10,376 nucleotides of DNA from Halococcaceae archaeon (GCA_007128515.1 SKXI01000027.1:1-10376), one strand, 5' to 3'; shown: positions 1 through 9,108, counted from the stretch's first letter. Program-made: numbers and translations. Notes: a model not told the origin generated them from the sequence alone.

Positions 1-6
1 ACACTA

Positions 7-2049
<2,043 letters not shown>

Positions 2050-2050
<1 letters not shown>

Positions 2051-2094
2051 TGGCGGGCCGGAGGACACGAACGACGACGGGAGGGACGCGATGA
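2050..2094 (+). other. 14-codon reading frame bridging gyrB and gyrA
   Basis: An ATG at 2050-2052 shares its A with the last base of the gyrB stop codon (TGATG). It opens a 14-codon frame, [14 protein letters not shown], whose TGA at 2092-2094 overlaps the gyrA start codon (ATGA). Ribosomes ending gyrB could restart here and then hand over to gyrA. The peptide is very basic, unlike typical haloarchaeal proteins, so the peptide itself is probably not functional. In GC-rich DNA a short open frame is not rare. The overlaps are seen directly; the coupling role is inference. Confidence 0.2.
2080..2084 (+). promoter_or_regulatory. Shine-Dalgarno site of gyrA
   Basis: GGAGG, within the longer run GGGAGGG, lies six bases before the gyrA ATG at 2091 and matches the 16S rRNA 3' end. 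It decides the gyrA start. It is one of only two clear ribosome binding sites in the window, as expected for the downstream gene of an operon when most other genes here look leaderless. Confidence 0.8.
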
Positions 2095-4532
2095 GTTCGG
2101 AGATCCCGGACCCGGCGGAGGGGTCGCGGATCCAGCCGGTCCGGATCGAGGACGAGATGGAGCAGTCGTACATCGACTACGCGATGAGCGTCATCGCGGG
2201 CCGGGCGCTGCCGGACGTGCGCGACGGGCTCAAACCCGTCCACCGGCGGATCCTCTACGCGATGCACGGGATGGGGGTCGGCTCCCGGGCGAGTCACCGC
2301 AAGTCCTCGTCGGTCGTCGGCGAGACGATGGGGAACTACCACCCCCACGGCGACAGCGCGATCTACGACACCCTGGTCAGGATGGCCCAGGAGTTCTCGA
2401 TGCGCTATCCGCTCGTCGACGGCCAGGGCAACTTCGGGTCGGTCGACGGCGACCCGCCGGCGGCGATGCGCTACACGGAGGCGCGAATGGCGCCGATCGC
2501 GGAGGAACTGCTCTCGGACATCGGAAAGGACACCGTCGACTTCGTCCCGAACTACGACGACCGACTGGAGGAGCCGGAGGTGCTGCCAGCGGCCGTGCCG
2601 AACCTGCTCGTGAACGGTTCGTCGGGGATCGCGGTCGGGATGAGCACGAACGTCCCGCCGCACAACCTGGGCGAGGTGGTCGACGCGACGATCCACCTGA
2701 TCGAGAACCCCGACTGCGAGATCGTCGATCTGCTCGAGTTCGTGAAGGGACCGGACTTCCCGACCGGTGCGACGATCGTGGGACGGGAGGGGATCCACTC
2801 GGCGTACGCGACCGGCCGCGGGCGGATCCGCGTCCGTGCGGAGTACGAGCGTGAAGAAGACGGGGGACGAGAGCGGATCGTCGTCACCGAACTCCCGTTC
2901 CAGACGAACAAAGCACGGCTCGTCGAGCGGATCGCGAACAGCGTCAACGAGGGTCGCGTCGAGGGGATCGCCGACCTGCGCGACGAGTCCGACCGCGACG
3001 GTATCCGCGTCGCGATCGACCTCAAACGCGGCGCGAACGCGGACGTCGTCGAGAACCAGCTCCTCGAACACCACCTCGAGTCCACCTTCGGCGTGATCAA
3101 CCTCGCGCTGGTCGACGGCCAGCCGAAGGTGCTCGACCTGAAGGAGACGCTCGGCCACTACGTCGACCACAGAAAGGAGGTCGTCCGGCGGCGCAGCGAG
3201 TTCGACCTGGCGGAGGCAGAGGACAGAGAGCACATCCTCTCGGGCAGGCTGCGCGCGCTCGAGAACGTCGACGAGGTGGTCGAGCTGATCAGAGGGGCCG
3301 ACGACAGGGACGGCGCGAAGGAGGCGCTGTCGGCCGCGTTCGACTTCTCGCCGACCCAGTCCGAACACATCGTCCGGATGCAGCTGGGCAGCCTCACCTC
3401 GCTCGAACGCGAGGAGATCGAAGACGAGTACGAGGCGGTGCTCGAAGAGATCGAGCGCCTGGAGACGATCCTCGCGAGCGAGTCCGAACTGCTGTCGGTG
3501 ATCAAAGACGAGCTGGGCGAGATCAGGGCGGAGTACGCCGACGAGCGGCGGACCCGGATCGCGGAGGACGACGGCACCGTCGCCCACGAGGACCTCATCG
3601 CGGAGGAGGAAGTCGTCGTCGTCGTCACGGAGGACGACTACGTGAAGCGGATGCCGCTGTCGCGGTTCGATCCGCAGGGCCGCGGCGGCAAGGGGATCAT
3701 CGGCGCCCGTCTGAAGGACGGCGATCGCGTGTCGGCGGTGTTCAGGGCGAGCACGCACGACTACCTGCTCTGTTTCACGAACCACGGGAAGGCCTACCAG
3801 CTCCGGGCGTTCGAGATCCCCGAGATGGGCCGCACCGCGAGAGGGAAGTCGGCGGTGAACCTGATCGAGTTCGACGAGGGCGAGGAGATCACCGCCGTCG
3901 TGAACACCGACGACTTCGACGAGGACGAGTACCTCACGATGGTCACCAGACGGGGCTACGTCAAGCGGACCGACGCGAGCGCGTTCGAGCGCGTCTACTC
4001 GTCGGGGCTGATCGCCGCTTCGCTCGAGGAGGGCGACCGTCTCGTGGACGTCGCGGTAACGGACGGCGAGCGGGACCTCGTGATCGCGACGAGGGAGGGA
4101 ATGGCGATCCGGTTCGACGAGAGCGAGGTGCGGCCGATGGGCCGGACCGCTCGCGGGGTGAACGGGATCAAACTCCAGGGCGAGGACAGGGTGGTGGGAA
4201 TGGTCGCGACGCGGAACGGCCGGGACCTGCTCACCGTCACCGAGAACGGCTACGGCAAGCGGACGGCGCTCGCGAACTACCGGGTCCAGAGCCGCTACGG
4301 CAAGGGGCTGATCGACATCAAGACGAACGAGCGAAACGGCCCCGTGACGGCGGTGAAGTCGGTCGAGGAGGGCGACGACCTGCTCGTGATGAGTCGGGAC
4401 GCACAGATCATGCGGATACGCGTCGGGGACGTCTCCTCCGTGGGACGGAACACGATGGGCGTCCGGGTGATGGCGCTCGACGACGAGGATCGGGTCGCGA
4501 GCGTCGACGTGGTTCCCGGATCGGGTCCCTAG
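2091..4532 (+). CDS. gyrA: DNA gyrase subunit A
   Basis: This is the DNA-cleaving and DNA-wrapping subunit of gyrase, 813 residues and complete. The winged-helix cleavage core holds the catalytic Tyr128 in [10 protein letters not shown]. The quinolone region [11 protein letters not shown] (83-93) keeps Ser89 and Asp93, equivalent to E. coli Ser83 and Asp87, so no classical resistance change is visible. A coiled-coil tower region spans roughly 360-480. The C-terminal DNA-wrapping beta-pinwheel runs from about 505, with repeated blade motifs such as GRTARG (580-585 and 684-689), RYGKG (735-739) and GRNTMG (785-790). The GyrA box is QGRGGKG at 529-535, versus QRRGGKG in E. coli. This box is what separates GyrA from the decatenating ParC. 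The protein stops right after the pinwheel without an acidic tail. The start is fixed by GGAGG six bases upstream. Confidence 0.99.
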   Translation: MSSEIPDPAEGSRIQPVRIEDEMEQSYIDYAMSVIAGRALPDVRDGLKPVHRRILYAMHGMGVGSRASHRKSSSVVGETMGNYHPHGDSAIYDTLVRMAQEFSMRYPLVDGQGNFGSVDGDPPAAMRYTEARMAPIAEELLSDIGKDTVDFVPNYDDRLEEPEVLPAAVPNLLVNGSSGIAVGMSTNVPPHNLGEVVDATIHLIENPDCEIVDLLEFVKGPDFPTGATIVGREGIHSAYATGRGRIRVRAEYEREEDGGRERIVVTELPFQTNKARLVERIANSVNEGRVEGIADLRDESDRDGIRVAIDLKRGANADVVENQLLEHHLESTFGVINLALVDGQPKVLDLKETLGHYVDHRKEVVRRRSEFDLAEAEDREHILSGRLRALENVDEVVELIRGADDRDGAKEALSAAFDFSPTQSEHIVRMQLGSLTSLEREEIEDEYEAVLEEIERLETILASESELLSVIKDELGEIRAEYADERRTRIAEDDGTVAHEDLIAEEEVVVVVTEDDYVKRMPLSRFDPQGRGGKGIIGARLKDGDRVSAVFRASTHDYLLCFTNHGKAYQLRAFEIPEMGRTARGKSAVNLIEFDEGEEITAVVNTDDFDEDEYLTMVTRRGYVKRTDASAFERVYSSGLIAASLEEGDRLVDVAVTDGERDLVIATREGMAIRFDESEVRPMGRTARGVNGIKLQGEDRVVGMVATRNGRDLLTVTENGYGKRTALANYRVQSRYGKGLIDIKTNERNGPVTAVKSVEEGDDLLVMSRDAQIMRIRVGDVSSVGRNTMGVRVMALDDEDRVASVDVVPGSGP

Positions 4533-4533
4533 G

Positions 4534-5448
4534 TCAGAAGATCCGTTTTCCGAGCGCGCTCGCGGCGAGTTCGGTCGCGAGGCGTGCGGTCTCGTTGCTC
4601 CTGTCGAGCACCGGATTCACCTCGACGAGTTCGATCGAGCGGAGTCCGTCGCCGAGTTCCTCCGCGACGGTTTCGAGGGCCGTATGGGCCTCTCGGTACG
4701 TCACGCCGCCGCGGACGGGCGTGCCGACGCCGGGTGCCTCCTTCGGGTCGAGCCAGTCGAGGTCGAGGCTGAGGTGGACGTCGCTCACCCCGTCGGTGGC
4801 GACCGAGAGCGCCTCCTCCGTCACGGCGGAGATCCCCCGCTGGTCGACGTCGGACATGGTGAGCACGGTCGCCTCGCTCTCCCTGATCGCTTCCCGCTCG
4901 GCGTCGTCGAGGTCGCGGATCCCGACGAGGACGACGTTCTCCTCGCGCAGCCGGGGGGCGGTCGCCCACTCGACGTCGGCGAACGAGCCGACGCCGAGCG
5001 CCGCCGCCAGCGGCATCCCGTGGAGGTTCCCGCTGGGAGATGTCTCCGGCGTGTTGAAGTCGCCGTGGGCGTCGAACCAGATCGCCCCGATGTCGGCGTC
5101 CCGGGCGCTCCCCCTGAGGGTACCGATCGCGACGGAGTGGTCTCCCCCGAGGACGATCGGGACGTGACCCACGTCGTGTGCGGCGGCGACCTCGTCGGCG
5201 AGCCGGTCGGAGACGTCGGCGACCTCCCGGACGAACTTCGCTTCGCCGTCGCCGAGCCCTTCCGCGTCCGGGTCGCGCTCTTCGGCGCGCGGGACGTGGA
5301 GGTCACCGGCGTCGAGGGGCTCCCGTCCGGCCGCGGCGATCGAGGCGGCCAGTCCCGCATAGCGGATCGCGGAGGGGCCCATGTCGACCCCGCGCCGGTT
5401 CGCGCCGTAGTCGGTCGGCGCTCCGATGAGTGTCACGTCGCGGCTCAT
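4534..5448 (-). CDS. rocF: Arginase (ureohydrolase family)
   Basis: A manganese enzyme expected to hydrolyse L-arginine to ornithine and urea in the cytosol. It has 304 residues, normal for the family. The binuclear Mn ligands are all present: His104 in GGDHS, Asp126/His128/Asp130 in DAHGD, and Asp229/Asp231 in SLDLDWLD. Arginase rather than agmatinase is indicated by the RRGVDMGPSAIRYAGL N-terminus (18-33), by NTPETSPSGNLHGMP (132-146) with the catalytic-type His143, and by VEVNPVLD (275-282). These closely match Bacillus-type arginase as I recall it. I chose the ATG at 5448; the frame runs open to 5577, but the extension has no family character and would overlap the divergent gene. A TATA-like GTTAAC lies about 27 bases upstream, so the message is probably leaderless. 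It converges on gyrA with one base between stops. A dyad sits between TATA and start. Guanidinobutyrase is the main alternative. Confidence 0.92.
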   Translation of the reverse strand: MSRDVTLIGAPTDYGANRRGVDMGPSAIRYAGLAASIAAAGREPLDAGDLHVPRAEERDPDAEGLGDGEAKFVREVADVSDRLADEVAAAHDVGHVPIVLGGDHSVAIGTLRGSARDADIGAIWFDAHGDFNTPETSPSGNLHGMPLAAALGVGSFADVEWATAPRLREENVVLVGIRDLDDAEREAIRESEATVLTMSDVDQRGISAVTEEALSVATDGVSDVHLSLDLDWLDPKEAPGVGTPVRGGVTYREAHTALETVAEELGDGLRSIELVEVNPVLDRSNETARLATELAASALGKRIF

Positions 5449-5459
5449 GACGCCCGGTT

Positions 5460-5478
5460 CACGACCCGTCGTGTTAAC
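5460..5478 (-). promoter_or_regulatory. rocF promoter with perfect dyad next to the TATA box
   Basis: Read on the minus strand, GTTAAC (5473-5478) is centred about 27 bases before the rocF ATG, the spacing for a leaderless haloarchaeal transcript. The perfect inverted repeat CACGAC-CC-GTCGTG at 5460-5473 touches the TATA edge and fills the space towards the start site. A protein bound there would be expected to block transcription initiation. A two-base spacer argues against an RNA hairpin. Operator function is inference. Confidence 0.5.
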
Positions 5479-5544
5479 GATACGGAATCGGGGCAGTGAC
5501 CGCGGAAGGGCGTTCGCCTGGAATCCTACACAGTCTTCCGTCGG

Positions 5545-5550
5545 TTTTAA
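5545..5550 (+). promoter_or_regulatory. TATA box of the winged-helix regulator gene
   Basis: TTTTAA is centred about 28 bases upstream of the ATG at 5576, which predicts a leaderless transcript; no ribosome binding site is present. It helps choose 5576 over in-frame start codons further upstream at 5426, which would run through the rocF promoter. The divergent promoters of rocF and this gene are about 72 bases apart (TATA centre to TATA centre). Confidence 0.6.
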
Positions 5551-5575
5551 GCGAGTCGCAGTCCAACGGTGTGCC

Positions 5576-6109
5576 ATGTCATCGATCGAACTTACGCCGA
5601 GTCAGAAAACCATCCTCACGGCGCTGATAAACCTCCACCGTGGGTCCGAAGAGGCCGTGAAGGGCGAGGAGATCGCGGGGGAAGTGGACAGAAATCCGGG
5701 GACGATCCGGAACCAGATGCAGAGCCTCAAAGCGCTCCAGCTGGTCGAAGGGGTACCCGGGCCGAAGGGTGGCTACAAACCGACGGCGACCGCGTTCGAG
5801 GCGCTCGACGTCGATCAGATGGACGAGCCCGCGTCGGTGCCGCTCAGCCACAACGGCGAGGCGGTCGAGGGCTCGAACATCGAGGAGATCGACCTCTCGA
5901 GCGTCCACCACCCAGAGCTCTGTCGGGCGGAGATCCACATTCAGGGCTCGATCCGTGGGTTCACCGAAGGCGACTCGGTGACCGTGGGTCCGACGCCGCT
6001 GTCGAAGCTCGTGATCGAGGGCACCGTCGACGGCACCGACGACACGAACAACATCCTCATCCTCCAGATCGACCGGATGGAGGCGCCGGTCGGCGAGCCG
6101 TCACACTGA
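5576..6109 (+). CDS. Winged-helix transcriptional regulator with a beta-rich C-terminal domain
   Basis: A 177-residue predicted DNA-binding protein. Residues 5-78 form a winged helix: LTPSQKTILTALINL, then GEEIAGEVDRNPGTIRNQM as the likely helix-turn-helix, then a wing around EGVPGPKGGYKPT. This N-terminal domain resembles the one that archaeal regulators (COG2524-like, often labelled Rrf2 or TrmB family) carry in front of CBS domains. Here no CBS pair follows. After an acidic linker comes a beta-rich domain of about 80 residues (about 106-168: CRAEIHIQGSIRGF, DSVTVGPTPLSKLVIEGTV, NNILILQIDRM). It may bind a ligand or mediate dimerisation. There is no cysteine cluster of the IscR/NsrR type; Cys116 is the only cysteine. 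The gene is divergent from rocF and could regulate it, which is inference. The start follows a TATA box at leaderless distance. Confidence 0.8.
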   Translation: MSSIELTPSQKTILTALINLHRGSEEAVKGEEIAGEVDRNPGTIRNQMQSLKALQLVEGVPGPKGGYKPTATAFEALDVDQMDEPASVPLSHNGEAVEGSNIEEIDLSSVHHPELCRAEIHIQGSIRGFTEGDSVTVGPTPLSKLVIEGTVDGTDDTNNILILQIDRMEAPVGEPSH

Positions 6110-6129
6110 TACGGACGGCGTCCAGTACC

Positions 6130-6165
6130 GGTGATCGCCGACCCATCGGGGTGATCGCCGATGGG
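6130..6165. repeat. Intergenic direct repeat with embedded 8-base-pair hairpin
   Basis: GGTGATCGCCGA occurs twice, at 6130-6141 and 6150-6161, with a 20-base period. Overlapping it, CCCATCGG (6142-6149) and CCGATGGG (6158-6165) form a perfect inverted repeat with an 8-base loop. It lies 20 bases past the stop of the winged-helix gene and about 90 bases before the next start. There is no T run after the stem, so a classical terminator is doubtful. It may instead be a regulatory site, or a transcript-end structure. Confidence 0.5.
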
Positions 6166-6214
6166 AAGTCAGATCCCTCCGTACGGCTGCGAGCGGTTCG
6201 CACGGCCACGGGGG

Positions 6215-6231
6215 TTTCAATACCTTTGTAT
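6215..6231 (+). promoter_or_regulatory. Weak promoter candidate of the NDH-2-like gene
   Basis: The region TTTCAATACCTTTGTAT is the only AT-rich stretch before the ATG at 6255. CTTTGTAT is centred about 27 bases upstream and would give a leaderless message; TTTCAATA is centred about 36 bases upstream and would give a leader of some 9 bases. Neither is a strong TATA match. A 5-base inverted repeat GCTGG/CCAGC (6233-6237 and 6246-6250) lies between it and the start. Confidence 0.35.
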
Positions 6232-6254
6232 CGCTGGCTTCCTGACCAGCAGGT

Positions 6255-7412
6255 ATGACTGATCAGGTCGTCGTGCTCGGGGCCGGCTACGCCGGTGCGG
6301 GTGCGATCCAACGACTGGAAGCCGAGCTCGACGATGCTACCCTGGTTTGGATATCGGACACCGACTACCACCTCGTCCTCCACGAGTCCCATCGGGTCAT
6401 CCGCGATCCGTCGGTGGCCGAACGGATCACGATCCCCGTCCAGACGATCAAGTCCCCGAGCACGTCGTTCCTCCAGGCCGAGGTCGTCGGGATCGACACC
6501 GAGGAGCGGGAGATCGAACTCGACTCCGGCGAGAGCGTCGACTACGACTACGTGCTCGTCACCCTCGGCTCCGGGACGGCGTACTACGGCATCCCGGGCC
6601 TCGAAGAACACTCGCTGACGCTCAAGAGCCTCGACGACGCGTTCGCCATCCACGACGCGGTGAAGGAAGCCGCGAGCGAGGCGAGCGCGACGGACCCGGC
6701 ACGGATCGCCATCGGCGGTGCCGGGCTCTCCGGCATCCAGTCGGCGGGCGAGGTCGCCGAGTTCCGCGACAAGCACAACGCCCCGATCGAGATCTCGCTG
6801 ATCGAGGCGTTACCGGAGATCATGCCCGGCCAGGACCCGGGTCTCCAGAGCGCGGTACGCGACCGTCTCGAGGCACGGGACGTCGGGATCCTCACGGACG
6901 ACCCGATCACCGAGGCCACCGAGGGAAAAATAGCGTTCGACGAGGGCGCTCCTCTCGAGTACGACGTCTTCGTCTGGACCGGTGGGATAACCGGCAGGGA
7001 CTGTCTCAACGGCGCGAACGTCGAGAAACAGCACAACCGGATCTTCACCGACGCGACGTTCCAGACCTCCGACGAGCGGGTCTTCTCGATCGGCGATTCG
7101 GCGATCATCGACCTGCCCGACAGCGAGAACCCCGCGCCCCCGACCGCACAGGCCGCCTGGCAGGCCGCAGAGCTCGTCGGCTCGAACATCGCACGCGCGA
7201 TCGAGGGCCGACCGCTCGAGACCTGGACGTTCACCGACAAGGGGACGCTCATCTCGATCGGGGACGAGGCGGTCGCGAGCGGCGTCGTCGGCAGTCCGAT
7301 CGGGACGTTCGGCTCCGTGCCGGCGAGGACGCTCAAGAAACTCGTCGCCGCCCGCTGGATCGCGGACATGTCCTCCTGGTCCGAGGCACGAAAGGCCTGG
7401 TCGTACCTCTAG
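6255..7412 (+). CDS. NDH-2-like FAD/NAD(P)-dependent oxidoreductase
   Basis: A 385-residue flavoprotein of the type II NADH dehydrogenase / sulfide-quinone reductase superfamily, probably moving electrons from NAD(P)H to a membrane quinone or another acceptor. The FAD-binding Rossmann motif is VVVLGAGYAGAG (5-16). The second, NAD(P)-binding, motif is IAIGGAGLSGIQSAGE (151-166). A late FAD motif FSIGDSA (277-283) is followed by PPTAQAAWQAAELVG (295-309), typical of NDH-2. I see no CxxC or paired redox cysteines: the only cysteine is Cys250, so disulfide reductase and most SQR-type chemistry are unlikely. The C-terminus (about 355-385) is rich in Lys, Arg and Trp among hydrophobic residues and could be the amphipathic membrane anchor of NDH-2 enzymes. 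No transmembrane segment or signal peptide is present. The exact electron donor and acceptor cannot be read from sequence. It is a single gene with its own promoter candidate. Confidence 0.85.
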   Translation: MTDQVVVLGAGYAGAGAIQRLEAELDDATLVWISDTDYHLVLHESHRVIRDPSVAERITIPVQTIKSPSTSFLQAEVVGIDTEEREIELDSGESVDYDYVLVTLGSGTAYYGIPGLEEHSLTLKSLDDAFAIHDAVKEAASEASATDPARIAIGGAGLSGIQSAGEVAEFRDKHNAPIEISLIEALPEIMPGQDPGLQSAVRDRLEARDVGILTDDPITEATEGKIAFDEGAPLEYDVFVWTGGITGRDCLNGANVEKQHNRIFTDATFQTSDERVFSIGDSAIIDLPDSENPAPPTAQAAWQAAELVGSNIARAIEGRPLETWTFTDKGTLISIGDEAVASGVVGSPIGTFGSVPARTLKKLVAARWIADMSSWSEARKAWSYL

Positions 7413-7419
7413 ACATAAG
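7413..7419 (+). promoter_or_regulatory. TATA-like element of the small GTG-start gene
   Basis: ACATAAG lies directly after the stop codon of the oxidoreductase gene and is centred 27 bases before the GTG at 7443. That spacing fits a leaderless transcript starting at the GTG and supports both the start choice and the reality of the small gene. Confidence 0.5.
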
Positions 7420-7442
7420 CCGCTCGATCACGAACTCGCTGT

Positions 7443-7619
7443 GTGTTCAGAGCCATTCTCCCGGACGGAGTGATCGAGTGCGAGGAGTACGACCTCGGCG
7501 ACCAGGGCGTCGAACTCCACACCGGGGACGGCGAACTGATCGCCTTCGTCCCCTACCCGAACCTGATCGCGCTGGTGAACGAGGAGCTCGAGTCGGGCGA
7601 TGACCGGGCGATCTTCTAG
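7443..7619 (+). CDS. Small acidic protein of unknown function, 58 residues
   Basis: I do not recognise a named family. The frame uses GTG at 7443 as its only plausible start, since an in-frame TAA lies at 7416-7418. It encodes a 58-residue protein beginning MFRAILPDGV if the GTG is read as Met. Nearly every codon ends in G or C, matching the neighbouring genes and unlike a chance frame. The composition is strongly acidic, with predicted strands (RAILPDGVIECEEY, GVELHTG, ELIAFVPY) followed by a helix (NLIALVNEELES). This could be a single small beta-sheet domain. One cysteine (Cys13), no metal-binding pairs, no membrane segment. It starts 30 bases after the oxidoreductase and its stop codon overlaps that of purM on the other strand. 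It is easily missed because of its length and GTG start. Confidence 0.7.
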   Translation: MFRAILPDGVIECEEYDLGDQGVELHTGDGELIAFVPYPNLIALVNEELESGDDRAIF

Positions 7620-8599
7620 AGGCTCAGCCCGCGGATCTCGATCCCGTCACCCTCTTCGACCCTGCCGATGACGCGACCGTCCGTCTCGGTAGCGAGATCC
7701 TCGGCCCCCTCGGGGAGCGCCGCGACGAAGCCCGTCCCCATGTTGAACGTCCGGTGCATCTCCTCGTCGCTGACCGTCCCCTCCTCCTGGACGAACTCGA
7801 AGACCGCCGGGACCGGAAACGGGTCGTCGATCAGGTATCTGTTCTCCCCGAGTCGCGAGAGGTTGGTCCACCCGCCACCGGTCACGTGGGCCGCCCCGCG
7901 CACGTCGTGTTCGCGCATCGGATCGAGGAGATCGGTGTAGATCCGCGTCGGCTCCAGCAGGACCTCACCGACGGTTCGCTCCGAGCCCGGAAACGGATCG
8001 GTGTAGGCGTGGTTTCCGGTGGCGGCCTGGCGTGCGAGCGTGAGGCCGTTCGAGTGGATCCCGCTGGACGCCCAGCCGACGAGCGTGTCCCCGGGTTCGG
8101 CGCGTCCGTCGAACAGCGCGTCCTTCGGGGCGAGGCCCGCGGCCGTTCCCGCGAGGTCGAGGCCGATGACGACCTCGGGGAGGACGGCCGTCTCGCCGCC
8201 GACGAGCGCGATCTCCGCCCGTTCCGCGCCGGCGGCGAGGCCCTCGCCGATCTGTGTCGCGACCGCCTCGTCGGGTTCGTCTACCGCCAGATAATCGACG
8301 AACGCGACGGGTTCGATCCCGGCCGCGACGAGGTCGTTGACGTTCATCGCGATACAGTCGATCCCCACCGTCGAGTAGTCCGACAGTGCCTCGGCAACGA
8401 GTAGTTTCGTCCCGACGCCGTCGGTCGCCAGCCCCAGATACCGATCGCCGATGTCGAGCAGGCCGGCGTAGTCGGTCGTACCGGATAGCTCGTCGACGGC
8501 CGAGACCAGTGCTGCGGTCGCGGCCTCGCTCTCGCCGATGTCCACGCCAGCGTCGGCGTAGGTGAGTCCCTCCTCTTCGTCATCGCGTCGCCCCGTCAT
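7616..8599 (-). CDS. purM: Phosphoribosylformylglycinamidine cyclo-ligase (AIR synthetase)
   Basis: Catalyses the fifth step of de novo purine synthesis: ATP-dependent ring closure of FGAM to aminoimidazole ribonucleotide, in the cytosol. The 327-residue length fits the family. Recognisable blocks in order are LTYADAGVDI (12-21), the ATP-binding TDGVGTKL (59-66), GIDCIAMNVNDLVAAGIEP (79-97), GGETAVLPEVV (134-144), GWASSGIHSNGLTLAR (175-190), HVTGGGWTNLSRL (238-250) and TFNMGTGFV (284-292). These place it as PurM rather than the related PurL, HypE, SelD or ThiL. The N-terminal ten residues are a charged extension. The ATG at 8599 has a TATA-like CTTTTG about 27 bases upstream and a compact dyad in between. 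It stands alone here, not in a purine operon, and converges on the small GTG-start gene with overlapping stops. Confidence 0.97.
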   Translation of the reverse strand: MTGRRDDEEEGLTYADAGVDIGESEAATAALVSAVDELSGTTDYAGLLDIGDRYLGLATDGVGTKLLVAEALSDYSTVGIDCIAMNVNDLVAAGIEPVAFVDYLAVDEPDEAVATQIGEGLAAGAERAEIALVGGETAVLPEVVIGLDLAGTAAGLAPKDALFDGRAEPGDTLVGWASSGIHSNGLTLARQAATGNHAYTDPFPGSERTVGEVLLEPTRIYTDLLDPMREHDVRGAAHVTGGGWTNLSRLGENRYLIDDPFPVPAVFEFVQEEGTVSDEEMHRTFNMGTGFVAALPEGAEDLATETDGRVIGRVEEGDGIEIRGLSL

Positions 8600-8607
8600 G
8601 GCTCAAT

Positions 8608-8629
8608 CCCCGCGAGCGGGGGGCAAAAG
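8608..8629 (-). promoter_or_regulatory. purM promoter with perfect dyad
   Basis: On the minus strand CTTTTG (8624-8629) is centred about 27 bases before the purM ATG and is the best TATA candidate. The perfect inverted repeat CCCCGC-GA-GCGGGG (8608-8621) lies between it and the start codon. The two-base spacer favours a protein-binding dyad over an RNA hairpin. The arrangement mirrors the one at rocF, though the sequence differs. Operator function is inference. Confidence 0.45.
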
Positions 8630-8647
8630 CACACCGCTCCGGCGGGA

Positions 8648-8672
8648 AGCTAGAAGTAGCTAGTAGATCTAC
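8648..8672 (+). promoter_or_regulatory. Repeat and palindrome before the universal stress gene
   Basis: AGCTAG occurs at 8648-8653 and 8658-8663, ten bases apart, about one helical turn. It is followed by the 10-base palindrome GTAGATCTAC at 8663-8672, which ends seven bases before the ATG at 8680. No strong TATA box is visible; TAGAAGTA at about 8651-8658 is at the right distance but is weak. The region is shared with the divergent purM promoter. Confidence 0.4.
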
Positions 8673-8679
8673 GATCGGT

Positions 8680-9108
8680 ATGATCGTCGTCGCCGCGGAC
8701 CGATCGGACCACGCCGGGGAGGTCGTCGAGGAGGCAGCCGCTCTGGGCGAGATGGCGGGCGAGCCGCTCCACGTCGTCCACGTCCTGACGAGAGGGGAGT
8801 TCCTCGACATCCAGCGGGCGAGCACCGAGGACACGGGAAAGCCGGTCGAGATCGATCGGGTGCGCGCGCTCGCGAAGGAGCAGGCACAGCGGGCGATCGA
8901 CGGGGCGGGCATCGAGAACGCGGAGCCGGTCGGACTGATGGGCGAGCCGGGCGAGGCGGTCGCGGAGTACGCCGAGGAACACGACGCCCGGTACGTCGTC
9001 GCCGGGTACCGCCGGCGCTCGCCCGCCGGGAAGGTCGTGTTCGGGAGCGTCGCCCAGAAGATCCTCAGGGAGAGCGCTCGGCCGGTGGTGATGATCGGCG
9101 GGCGCTAG
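8680..9108 (+). CDS. Universal stress protein (UspA family)
   Basis: A 142-residue single-domain UspA protein, a small cytosolic nucleotide-binding protein linked to stress survival. It has the fold order expected: an N-terminal strand MIVVAADRSDHA (1-12), a helix, LHVVHVL (30-36), a charged segment ending in a long helix, ARYVVAGYRRRSP (103-115) and the final VFGSVAQKIL and RPVVMIGG. The nucleotide loop of ATP-binding members is G-x2-G-x9-G-S/T. Here Gly109, Gly122 and Ser123 are in place, but the second glycine is Arg112 (GYRRRSPAGKVVFGS). As I recall, an R-S-P loop is usual in haloarchaeal members, so nucleotide binding is still likely. It is a single gene, divergent from purM over 80 bases. 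Which stress it answers cannot be told. Confidence 0.93.
   Translation: MIVVAADRSDHAGEVVEEAAALGEMAGEPLHVVHVLTRGEFLDIQRASTEDTGKPVEIDRVRALAKEQAQRAIDGAGIENAEPVGLMGEPGEAVAEYAEEHDARYVVAGYRRRSPAGKVVFGSVAQKILRESARPVVMIGGR

Noticed and set aside
3612..3626. Five GTC codons in a row in gyrA, a trinucleotide repeat.
   Set aside because: It encodes the valine-rich first strand of the GyrA C-terminal domain, which is valine-rich in other gyrases too; codon bias explains the repeat.
4684..5499. Plus-strand frame of 271 codons over rocF.
   Set aside because: It mirrors the arginase gene, has no family motif, and the minus-strand protein carries all metal-binding residues.
5449..5577. Longer arginase start at 5577 on the minus strand.
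   Set aside because: The 43 extra residues have no arginase character, cross the TATA box and dyad, and overlap the start of the divergent gene; the ATG at 5448 matches the family N-terminus.
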